A DNA stretch of 62,202 nucleotides, taken from an uncultured Erysipelotrichaceae bacterium. Lineage in GTDB: Bacteria; Bacillota_I; Bacilli_A; Erysipelotrichales; Erysipelotrichaceae. A program made the translations under genes and the position numbers. Position 1 is the first letter of the stretch; each line of letters starts with the position of its first letter. This document shows, one piece after another, positions 15,312-22,154 of the stretch. The stretch lies in the NCBI GenBank assembly GCA_944326825.1, contig CALVFL010000029.1, positions 1 to 62,202 of the forward strand, in the 5' to 3' direction. The notes under the pieces are model-generated. The model saw only the letters and a list, made by a program, of their open reading frames with translations, was not told the origin of the DNA and searched no databases.

Positions 15312-15563
15312 ATGAATCTGGCGAAAATTTCCGCAAACGGACAAATAACCGTACCTATCGAAATCAGAAAAAAGTTGTCTTTAAAATCAGGGGATAAGAT
15401 CTTATTCATTCAAAACAAAGACGGCGAAATAGTCATCAGCAACGCATCATCTATGGCTATTCAAAGAGCCCAGGATGCCTTTAAAGGTGCACAAGATAAG
15501 CTGGGTGTAAAAAATGAATACGATGTTCAAGAAATGATCGATCAAATACGCTATAAAAGGTAG
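15312..15563 (+). CDS. AbrB/MazE-family antitoxin (83 aa)
   Basis: Residues 1-45 are a swapped-hairpin AbrB domain: AKISANGQITVPIEIRKKL followed by L.SGDKILFI. The helical C-terminus should wrap the toxin. GGAGG lies 6 nt before the ATG; a longer reading from 15267 would start inside the promoter and is rejected. The gene is 4 bp upstream of a PIN toxin gene, and the palindrome over the promoter fits autoregulation. Antitoxins of this type neutralise the PIN RNase and repress the operon. Confidence 0.85.
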   Translation: MNLAKISANGQITVPIEIRKKLSLKSGDKILFIQNKDGEIVISNASSMAIQRAQDAFKGAQDKLGVKNEYDVQEMIDQIRYKR

Positions 15564-15567
15564 ATCA

Positions 15568-15963
15568 ATGAGAATACTTATCGATACAAACATTCTCTTT
15601 TCGGCTTTGCTTTTTCCGAATTCTAAACCATCGAAGGCCTTGCTGCATGTAGCCAATTATCACACCATGGTCTTATGTGATCAAAACATCTCGGAACTAA
15701 AAGAAATTCTAAATAGAAAAGCACCGGAATATTTACACGCAGCCAATACCTTGCTTATCGAAATGTCTTATGAACTGATACCAGCAATCGATCATATCGA
15801 ACAAACGATAAGAGATGCGAAAGACCAGCCCATATTAAATGCAGCCATTGTTTCGGATGTCGATATTATACTTACTGGTGATAAAGATTTTTTAAGTCTT
15901 CATTTAGACCATCCTAAGTGTTTGTCAGTATCAGAATTTCTGGAAATTGAGGGAATAGAATAA
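15568..15963 (+). CDS. PIN-domain toxin (VapC/COG1569-like, 131 aa)
   Basis: The PIN ribonuclease acidic residues are in place: D6 in ILIDTNILFSALL, an acidic residue near 42 (NISELKE), D86 in AKDQPIL and D105 in LTGDKDFLSL. This matches PIN-family toxin components that cut tRNA or mRNA using bound magnesium. It follows the AbrB-type antitoxin by 4 bp. No active-site residue looks lost, so the module may be functional, unlike the YafQ module further on. Confidence 0.85.
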   Translation: MRILIDTNILFSALLFPNSKPSKALLHVANYHTMVLCDQNISELKEILNRKAPEYLHAANTLLIEMSYELIPAIDHIEQTIRDAKDQPILNAAIVSDVDIILTGDKDFLSLHLDHPKCLSVSEFLEIEGIE

Positions 15964-16005
15964 TAAGGTTATTCCAGTATCATCATAATTTATACGAATG
16001 CCATC

Positions 16006-16034
16006 AAAAACAGTTCTAAACAAGAACTGTTTTT
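16006..16034 (+). terminator. Terminator after the PIN toxin gene
   Basis: AAAAACAGTTCT / AGAACTGTTTTT is a 12-bp stem with a 5-nt loop; it can act in both directions. Confidence 0.85.
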
Positions 16035-16048
16035 CGTATTGTCCATAT

Positions 16049-16085
16049 AAAAGAGCGACAAATCTAAGTTTGTCTGCTCTTTTTT
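16049..16085 (-). terminator. Terminator of the PepSY-RR-HK-LCP operon
   Basis: AAAAGAGC with ACAAA pairs with TTTGT and GCTCTTTT across small bulges. On the minus strand it directly follows the LCP stop codon. Confidence 0.7.
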
Positions 16086-17538
16086 ATTCTAAACTGTCAG
16101 TATTTTTATTCATGAAGTCAGCGATCAGCTCTTTAGCTTCTTCAACGGTGTTGTAATCCGGCTGCATGACCCAAAGATCAGCATTGCCGGCCGGCGACCA
16201 CAAGATCGCACCATAACCCTCTAAAGCATAAGATTCGATATCCCATGAAGCCATATCCGTAAGCTGCATCTGGATCAGGGCATAGATCTCATCTTCATTT
16301 AGATTGGTTTGGATCGTTTGAGCCATGACATCCATAAAACTCATATAGTTAGTGATGATGGCCGGGGAAGCCACTTTATCAATGATCGCTTTTAAGACTG
16401 CCGTCTGGTTTTTGATACGCTGATTGTCGCCATCGATGAAGGCATACCGCTCTCTTGAAAACATTAAAGCTTCCATGCCTGATAAATGGTTCCAGCCTTC
16501 ATCAAAATGATAACCGGCCGCCGCTTTATGAGTATCAAAAGTATAATCGGAATATACATCGATGCCGCCTAAAGCATCGACAATATCAACAAGACTTGAG
16601 AAATTAACTTTAACATAATAGTTGATATCGATATCCATGAATTCTTCGATTGAAGATACCGTACAATCAACCCCAAAGAAACCGGTATGTGTCAGCTTGT
16701 CTTCCTGATCGTATTGACAGGTTTGCGGCACATAGTAATCTCTTGGAATATCGATAAGTACAATCTTTTTATCGATCGGATCGACCATCATGATCTTATT
16801 GACATCGCTGCGGCCCTGTTCGCTTAAATCGCCATAGACATCGACACCGGTAATATAGATGATAAACGGCTCTTCAGTGACCTGAGCCTCCGTACGAATA
16901 TCTTTAGAAACTACTTCAAAACTGTATTCAGCCACTACGGTAGAGATGGCATCCAGATCTTCTTCAAACATCGATCTTAAGCTTTCATTTAAAATAAGCA
17001 TCTTGACATCGCCGTTTTTAAAAGCTTCTGTCGCTTCCTGGATCGAGCGTAAAGTTACATATTCCGGTGTTTGTCCGGCATCTTCACCGATCGCTTTGAT
17101 CACATCGGAATTATTAGCGGTATTGCCCACCATCACGATACCGTAACTTTCATTGCCATAAGCACTCAGATCATGAAGGCTGGGATCGATGTCAGGATCT
17201 TTGACATTCTCATTTAAAGTAATGATACTGTAGCGCACCGTATTGGCATCATTGCTGACGATCTTGTTTAAGACGCCCATCGTCTTGTTTAACATATAAT
17301 TGCCATAACCGCCGATAGCGATAAATACCACTAAAAGCAGCATCCCGATATAACGGAAGACTTTATTTCTCTGATAGACCAAAGCACTAAAAAAGGTCAC
17401 AAGGAAAGCAAAGACCAAAATGACCAAGATCAAGATCTTGATCGGCAAGACCGATATAGCAAACTGAACGGTTGCCAGAATACACAATATAGATAAGATA
17501 ATGATCAGATAGATCCTGATATCTTTAAATAACTTCAT
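16084..17538 (-). CDS. LytR-CpsA-Psr (LCP) family wall-polymer ligase (484 aa)
   Basis: Three N-terminal membrane helices (about residues 8-30, 32-50, 60-82) are followed by an accessory domain and the LCP catalytic domain (about 240-420). Key parts are SDVNKIMMVDP, VLIDIPRDYYV with the conserved Arg, and FSRERYAFIDGDNQR. LCP enzymes attach teichoic acid or capsule polymers to peptidoglycan on the outer face. It is the last gene behind PepSY, response regulator and kinase genes, suggesting wall-stress regulation. Family and layout are clear; the polymer is not. Confidence 0.9.
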   Translation of the reverse strand: MKLFKDIRIYLIIILSILCILATVQFAISVLPIKILILVILVFAFLVTFFSALVYQRNKVFRYIGMLLLVVFIAIGGYGNYMLNKTMGVLNKIVSNDANTVRYSIITLNENVKDPDIDPSLHDLSAYGNESYGIVMVGNTANNSDVIKAIGEDAGQTPEYVTLRSIQEATEAFKNGDVKMLILNESLRSMFEEDLDAISTVVAEYSFEVVSKDIRTEAQVTEEPFIIYITGVDVYGDLSEQGRSDVNKIMMVDPIDKKIVLIDIPRDYYVPQTCQYDQEDKLTHTGFFGVDCTVSSIEEFMDIDINYYVKVNFSSLVDIVDALGGIDVYSDYTFDTHKAAAGYHFDEGWNHLSGMEALMFSRERYAFIDGDNQRIKNQTAVLKAIIDKVASPAIITNYMSFMDVMAQTIQTNLNEDEIYALIQMQLTDMASWDIESYALEGYGAILWSPAGNADLWVMQPDYNTVEEAKELIADFMNKNTDSLE

Positions 17539-17558
17539 AAAAAATCACCCAATCTATT

Positions 17559-18908
17559 CTAACACTCATACTTTTTGATAGTAAAGATAAATTCACTGCC
17601 TTTATCAGGTTCGCTTTTTACTTCGATCCTGATGTCATGAGCATCAGCGATCCATTTAACGATCGAAAGGCCAAGACCGCTGCCTTTTAAAGTACGGCTT
17701 TTATCAGCTCTATAGAATCTTTCAAAGATCTTGCCAAGATCATCTTTACTGATGCCGATACCCTCATCTGCGATCTTAAAGATGATATCTTCATCTTTAT
17801 CATCGACTGATAGTCTAATCGTACTACCCTCCTTTGAATAATTGAGGGCGTTTTCTAAAACATTGTTGTATAACCTTAAAAGCATTGTTTCATCACCCTT
17901 GACATAAAGATCTTCCTTGATGTCATAAACAAGTTCGATACCTTTATTTAAAGCCAATTCTTTAAATTCCAAAGCCACCATTTCGCTAAGTTCGCTAAAA
18001 GCGATCTTTTCTTTATGAAGATCGATCTTGCCCTGATCGGCCCTGGCCAGAAGCAAGAGCTGAGCAGTCATTTTAGTCATCATATCAAGCTTGTTTTGGA
18101 CGACTTTAAGTTCTTCTTTAACTTCAGGATCTAGATCGCCTCTGAGTGCTTCTGTCAAAGACATCTTAGCGACACTGAGCGGTGTCCTTAATTCATGAGC
18201 CACATCATCAGTAAAACGTTTTTCTCTTTGCATACTTTCTTCAACATCATCCAAGAGTTCATCAAAAGTAGCTGCAAGCTCATAGATCTCATCGCTGCCC
18301 TTTTTTAAATTCACTCTTTTAGAGAGATCTTTTTTAGCGATGATGTCTTTAACGGTCCTAGTGATCTTATCAACAGGAGCTAAAGCTCTTTTAGAAAGAA
18401 AATAACCTAAAACGGCAACTAAGATAATAAGTAAAGGAGTTAAAAGTAAAGCGATCCGTAAAGTATTGTCAAATTCATTTTTTGCCTCATCGATCGAAGT
18501 GATGCCTCTGATCATGATCTCATTGCCGTTTTCTAAAGGCACTTTCATATCATAGACATAATAGTTGACATTATCGGTATTGACTTCTCTTATGACATCT
18601 TCTTTAAATTCCAGGCCCTCAAAACCATAAGGTATCCTTCCGTAAAGAAGATCGCTTTCGCCCACATTATAAGCCGAAAGATAGATCCCGTCTTCGATCT
18701 TGACAAAATCGGCATCAAAAATAATATTGCCGTCTATGATCGTTATCTCTTCATAACTTTCATTGACTCTGGTCTTTAACTTTTGAGAAACGTTGGAAAA
18801 GATCTCGTTGGAACTTATCGAAAACAGCAGTCCCAAGACAAAAGCGACCACTAAGGTCGTCGTGATGGTATGCAGGGTGACTAAACGGGTCTTGATAGAT
18901 AGATTCAT
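17559..18908 (-). CDS. Sensor histidine kinase (449 aa)
   Basis: Two membrane helices (about residues 12-32 and 150-172) flank an extracellular sensor domain. HAMP follows, then a phospho-acceptor box DVAHELRTPLSVAK near 238, N box LYNNVLENALNYS, DEGIGISKDDLGKIFERFYR, and KGSGLGLSIV. All catalytic motifs are intact. It overlaps the response regulator gene by 4 nt (ATGA), so the two form one two-component system. The PepSY protein upstream may modulate the signal, and the LCP gene downstream suggests an envelope stimulus. Confidence 0.9.
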   Translation of the reverse strand: MNLSIKTRLVTLHTITTTLVVAFVLGLLFSISSNEIFSNVSQKLKTRVNESYEEITIIDGNIIFDADFVKIEDGIYLSAYNVGESDLLYGRIPYGFEGLEFKEDVIREVNTDNVNYYVYDMKVPLENGNEIMIRGITSIDEAKNEFDNTLRIALLLTPLLIILVAVLGYFLSKRALAPVDKITRTVKDIIAKKDLSKRVNLKKGSDEIYELAATFDELLDDVEESMQREKRFTDDVAHELRTPLSVAKMSLTEALRGDLDPEVKEELKVVQNKLDMMTKMTAQLLLLARADQGKIDLHKEKIAFSELSEMVALEFKELALNKGIELVYDIKEDLYVKGDETMLLRLYNNVLENALNYSKEGSTIRLSVDDKDEDIIFKIADEGIGISKDDLGKIFERFYRADKSRTLKGSGLGLSIVKWIADAHDIRIEVKSEPDKGSEFIFTIKKYEC

Positions 18909-19573
18909 GGCTTGATCGTGTATCCTTCTCCTCTGATCGTTTTGATGAGCTTGTTTTCAAAACCGTCATCGATCTTTTTGCGTAAGTAGCGGATATAGAC
19001 ATCGATGACATTGGATGAACCGCTGAAATCAAAATCCCAGACATGTTCTTCAAGTTTTTCTCTTGATAAGACGATCCCGCTATTGAGCATCATATAAGAC
19101 AAAAGATTGAATTCCTTTGAGGACAGTTCGATCTCTTTGTCGCCCCTTTTTACTAAATGGGTATCTAAATTCAAACTAAGATCGCCGACATTTAAGACAT
19201 TGGTCTTGATATTGGCATTTTTCCTGAGCAATACTCTTACCCTGGCCAGCAGTTCTTCAAAAGCGAAGGGCTTGATGAGATAATCATCAGCCCCCGCATC
19301 AAGACCTCCGACCCGGTCTTCAACAGCATCTTTGGCACTAAGGAAGATAAAGGGAATATCTTTTTTCATTTCCCGCAGTCTTTTGACAAGTTCAATACCG
19401 TCCATTTTAGGCATCATGATGTCGCTGATCAAAAGATCATAATCAACACTTGCCAGATAGTCTAAAGCTTCTTCGCCATTGTAGCAGGCATCGACACTTA
19501 AGCCTTCTTCTTTAAGTCTTTTTTTGATCAGACGATTCAGATCTCTTTCATCTTCCACTACCAATACTCGCAT
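18905..19573 (-). CDS. OmpR-family response regulator (222 aa)
   Basis: Receiver residues: acidic pair in LVVEDERDLN, phospho-Asp in LLISDIMMPKMDG near residue 51, Thr/Ser in FLSAKD and Lys in YLIKPF. The C-terminal winged helix ends in RYLRKKIDDG..IRGEGYTI. The start at 19573 follows GGAG and 5 nt; that ribosome binding site lies within the last codons of the PepSY gene. The operon promoter carries two AACATTAAA direct repeats 11 bp apart, the expected binding pattern for an OmpR-type dimer, implying autoregulation. Confidence 0.9.
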   Translation of the reverse strand: MRVLVVEDERDLNRLIKKRLKEEGLSVDACYNGEEALDYLASVDYDLLISDIMMPKMDGIELVKRLREMKKDIPFIFLSAKDAVEDRVGGLDAGADDYLIKPFAFEELLARVRVLLRKNANIKTNVLNVGDLSLNLDTHLVKRGDKEIELSSKEFNLLSYMMLNSGIVLSREKLEEHVWDFDFSGSSNVIDVYIRYLRKKIDDGFENKLIKTIRGEGYTIKP

Positions 19574-19574
19574 A

Positions 19575-20417
19575 CTATCTCCAGGTTTCTGCACTCCATT
19601 CTACTATCTCGCCGCTATCGGCCAGGATCGTAAATTCATATTCCATTCCATTATAATATATTTCACCTTCATATACACGATAGCCGTCATCATAATCTTC
19701 GTGGATGCGGATATCGCTACCACCAGCCCCTTCAACTCTCGCTAAAGCTTTAGCCTTGGCTTCTTCTAAAGTGATGGCTTTGCCGCTGTTTGCATTATAA
19801 TGTTCAGCATCATAATCTTTAGAAATGATCCGGCCGTCATCTTGAGCGATCTCATAATCGTATTCTTTGCTTCCGACATAAAATTCCACTTCATAGACAT
19901 TTATGCCGTCATCACGATCTTTTTTGACATAGATATATGAAACATCTTCTTCTTTGACGCCGGCATCATTCAAAGCGATCGTTTTAGCTTTAGCTTCATC
20001 GATCACAGTATTCACTTCTTCTTTAGAGGTATCAGGCTTGGTATTTGCCGAAGTGTCATTGGTCGTTTCACTTGCCGCATCTTCTTTAGCTGTATCATCG
20101 CCATCTTTTTGATAACTGCCTCTTAATACTTCGCCATCGTTTTTGTCGATATCATAACTGTAAGTATTGGAAGCTGTCTTGAAAGATACTCTATATACTT
20201 CTTTAGAATCAACCTTCTCTTTTTCAATACTGATCGAATAAAGTTCACTCTCATTCACCCCAGCTTCTTTTAAAGCGATCTCTTTAACTTTTTCCTGGCT
20301 TAACTCCGGTCCTTTTTCAAGACCGCTGATCGCTAAAACGATCAAGATGACTACCCCAAAACCGATTATTATGCCAAGGGCAATCTTTGCAGTTTGTGAT
20401 CTTAACATTTCTTTCAT
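19575..20417 (-). CDS. Membrane-anchored protein with three PepSY domains (280 aa)
   Basis: One N-terminal membrane helix (about residues 12-32) is followed by three PepSY repeats, at about 38-100, 140-205 and 212-278. Each has an EAKA/KVKEIAL helix, an E(V)YEVEF-type strand and a DG(E/R)I turn. A low-complexity Thr/Asp/Ser linker separates the first two. Extracellular PepSY proteins often inhibit peptidases or modulate sensors. It is first in an operon with a response regulator, kinase and LCP gene, so a sensing role at the wall is plausible. AAGGAG lies before the start. Confidence 0.85.
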   Translation of the reverse strand: MKEMLRSQTAKIALGIIIGFGVVILIVLAISGLEKGPELSQEKVKEIALKEAGVNESELYSISIEKEKVDSKEVYRVSFKTASNTYSYDIDKNDGEVLRGSYQKDGDDTAKEDAASETTNDTSANTKPDTSKEEVNTVIDEAKAKTIALNDAGVKEEDVSYIYVKKDRDDGINVYEVEFYVGSKEYDYEIAQDDGRIISKDYDAEHYNANSGKAITLEEAKAKALARVEGAGGSDIRIHEDYDDGYRVYEGEIYYNGMEYEFTILADSGEIVEWSAETWR

Positions 20418-20442
20418 TTTTCTTTTCTCCTTTTATGGCTTT

Positions 20443-20475
20443 AGTTTAGCCTTTCAACATTAAAGGAACATTAAA
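20443..20475 (-). promoter_or_regulatory. OmpR-type direct repeats upstream of the PepSY operon
   Basis: AACATTAAA occurs at 20456-20464 and 20467-20475 (plus-strand reading), an exact 11-bp period typical of OmpR/PhoB-type binding sites. A possible -10 (TAAACT, 20443-20448) lies just downstream, so the repeats would overlap the -35 region of an activator-dependent promoter. Confidence 0.6.
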
Positions 20476-20564
20476 ACACAAAAAAATTCTTATTTTTTTA
20501 TAATTATAATCATTTTTATTAAGGAATACCTCCTAATTAGTCAACAATATTATTAAGAATTCAC

Positions 20565-20593
20565 TTGCAACGCAAATAATTATTTACTAAAAT
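20565..20593 (+). promoter_or_regulatory. Promoter of the RelB-YafQ module
   Basis: TTGCAA (20565-20570), 17 bp, TAAAAT (20588-20593), about 36 bp upstream of the antitoxin ATG, which has GAAGGAG before it. Confidence 0.65.
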
Positions 20594-20628
20594 CTAAGTG
20601 TAAGGATAAATGGAAGGAGAAGAGCATT

Positions 20629-20898
20629 ATGGCAAATAAAGAAAATATGACGATCAGAATCGAACCGGAACTCAAAAAACAAGCACAGGCTTTGTTTAAA
20701 GAGCTTGGCATGGATCTAAGCACTGCAACCGGCATCTTTTATAGACAAGCCTTGCGTTATCATGGTCTGCCGTTTGAGGTAAGATTAGATGAACCAAACG
20801 AAGTTACTTATGCTGCGATGGCTGCGACAGAAAAGGGCGATGATGTATATGGCCCATTTGAAAACGTTGAAGATCTGATGAGGTCCTTGAATGCTTAA
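20629..20898 (+). CDS. RelB/DinJ-family antitoxin (89 aa)
   Basis: The N-terminal ribbon-helix-helix has NMTIRIEPELKKQAQALF and LGMDLSTATGIFYRQA, followed by HGLPFEVR, the RelB/DinJ hallmark (GLPFE). Such antitoxins bind the toxin with the C-terminus and the operator with the N-terminus. The gene overlaps the YafQ-type toxin gene by 8 nt, normal for this module. The antitoxin looks intact even though the toxin appears damaged. Confidence 0.85.
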   Translation: MANKENMTIRIEPELKKQAQALFKELGMDLSTATGIFYRQALRYHGLPFEVRLDEPNEVTYAAMAATEKGDDVYGPFENVEDLMRSLNA

Positions 20899-21166
20899 AG
20901 CTGGATTTACCGGGCAATTCAAAAAAGATTACAAGTTAGCGATAAAAAGAGGCTTTGATCCTAAGAAATTAGAAGAAGTCATCTTACTTTTGTGTAATGA
21001 AACAGTACTTCCAAAAAAGTACGACGACCATACCTTGGTTAATTCCAGAAATTATAAAGGTATGAGAGAATGTCACATTGAACCTGGCTGGTTATTGGTT
21101 TATAAGATAGTCAAGGAAACGCTGATACTTACATTGATCCGTACTGACACACAGCGATCTATTTAG
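20891..21166 (+). CDS. YafQ-family mRNA interferase, probably inactivated (91 aa)
   Basis: The toxin shows YafQ features: FKKDYKLAIKRG, DDHTL, and GMRECHIEP.W.LVYK. Two changes argue against activity. Gly replaces the catalytic Asp of the usual HIEPDW. The conserved terminal G(T/S)HSDLF is replaced by DTQRSI, yet shifting frame at about 21146 reads THSDLFR with a stop at 21168-21170. A small deletion in the last codons explains this. E. coli YafQ needs both the Asp and that terminal His. A paired intact antitoxin remains. A sequencing error could explain the frameshift but not the Asp change. Confidence 0.8.
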   Translation: MLKAGFTGQFKKDYKLAIKRGFDPKKLEEVILLLCNETVLPKKYDDHTLVNSRNYKGMRECHIEPGWLLVYKIVKETLILTLIRTDTQRSI

Positions 21167-21207
21167 ATAGATCACACCAATAGCATTATTATCAGCAAGC
21201 CCCAAGA

Positions 21208-21250
21208 CCAGCAATAACTTTGGGTAAGTCTAAGTTTGCTGGCTCTTTTT
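21208..21250 (+). terminator. Terminator after the YafQ gene
   Basis: CCAGCAA (21208-21214) pairs with TTGCTGG (21236-21242), followed by CTCTTTTTA; the loop is long. Confidence 0.6.
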
Positions 21251-21301
21251 ATTATTTTCATTTCCATAAATCTGCAATACTGTGACTATGACTTCTTTTA
21301 A

Positions 21302-21324
21302 AAAGACTTCGTCATGAAGTCTTT
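21302..21324 (-). terminator. Terminator beyond the displaced kinase 3' copy
   Basis: AAAGACTTC-GTCAT-GAAGTCTTT, a 9-bp perfect stem with a T run on the minus strand. It follows the outer 43-bp copy of the kinase 3' end, so it is probably the ancestral terminator of the kinase operon. Confidence 0.75.
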
Positions 21325-21359
21325 ATCTTAGCATATTTGATCATTTTTATTATTCTTAT

Positions 21360-21402
21360 CAAACTCGATGATCGCTTTAAAGAGATCGCCGTCAATGACG
21401 AT
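21360..21402 (-). repeat. Outer 43-bp direct repeat (copy of kinase gene 3' end)
   Basis: Identical to 22178-22220 except for one base. In the kinase reading frame it encodes VIDGDLFKAIIEF, continuing into a different tail before a stop. It lies 14 bp from the ParE stop codon. Confidence 0.9.
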
Positions 21403-21415
21403 GTTTAGCTTTTGC

Positions 21416-21754
21416 TTATACGGCTGGTTCTGAAGTATGTCTTGCCTTCAGTCTAGCATGAACATTTGAAGCTCCGTATAACACATCTGTGACTGTTACT
21501 TTATCTGGATCTGCAATGTAACAGATAAGATAATTGTCAATTACCATTCTGCGGATTCCCCAGGATCTCTTTGGCTCCATTTCAAAGACCGGGCATCGTT
21601 CAGGATCGCTTTCTAAAGTAAGAATTGTATCTGCAATACGGTTATATTGACCCATAGCACTCTTTGGTGCAAGAAGGACCTTCGCTATATAATCATAGAT
21701 CTCTTCCATATCGGCAAGGGCCGTCTGAGTAATTTCTACGATCCGTTTTTTCAT
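21416..21754 (-). CDS. RelE/ParE-family toxin (112 aa)
   Basis: ParE/RelE fold features: VEITQTALADMEEIYDYI at the start, ILTLESDPERCPVF, SWGIRRMVIDNYLICYIAD, and VTVTDVLYGASN. Such toxins inhibit gyrase or cut mRNA; which applies is not clear from sequence. The ATG at 21754 forms a TGATG overlap with the antitoxin stop; a GTG one codon earlier is possible. The pair is bounded by 43-bp repeats of the neighbouring kinase gene, indicating insertion as a cassette. Confidence 0.85.
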   Translation of the reverse strand: MKKRIVEITQTALADMEEIYDYIAKVLLAPKSAMGQYNRIADTILTLESDPERCPVFEMEPKRSWGIRRMVIDNYLICYIADPDKVTVTDVLYGASNVHARLKARHTSEPAV

Positions 21755-22059
21755 CACTTATGAGTTTCTCTAAATTTTTTGAAGGCTTCAGCAGCATTCT
21801 CTGTTCTACCGGCCTTGTAATCATCGTAGCCTTTTTGAAGTTTCGCATGAAAAGCTGCCTTTGGCAATTGAGAAACATCTATATCTGATGGAGCCTTCGG
21901 AAGCGTAACAGGAAACGGAATGCCTCCAACTAAAACTATTTGATTTAAAAACATATCGACAGCCGTTGACATTGGTATGCCTAGACGTGAAAGAACTGTT
22001 TCTGCTTCTTCTTTCAATGCAGGATTAATCCTTATATTAAGTGTCGCTGATTTCTCCAT
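21754..22059 (-). CDS. RelB/DinJ-family antitoxin (101 aa)
   Basis: The ribbon-helix-helix N-terminus TLNIRINPALKEEAETVLSRL and IPMSTAVDMFLNQIV are followed by GGIPFPV, the RelB/DinJ signature. The C-terminus is helical and basic, as expected for a toxin-wrapping tail. AGAGGTAACATT precedes the ATG. It differs from the other RelB-type antitoxin at 20629 by more than an ordinary duplication, so the two modules probably arrived separately. Confidence 0.85.
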   Translation of the reverse strand: MEKSATLNIRINPALKEEAETVLSRLGIPMSTAVDMFLNQIVLVGGIPFPVTLPKAPSDIDVSQLPKAAFHAKLQKGYDDYKAGRTENAAEAFKKFRETHK

Positions 22060-22154
22060 AATGTTACCTCTGTTTACACTTAAATTGTAATGTCATCGTC
22101 GTTACATGTCAATACAGGGTCTTTTGCGATATCGACCATGGTCTTGGCATATTC

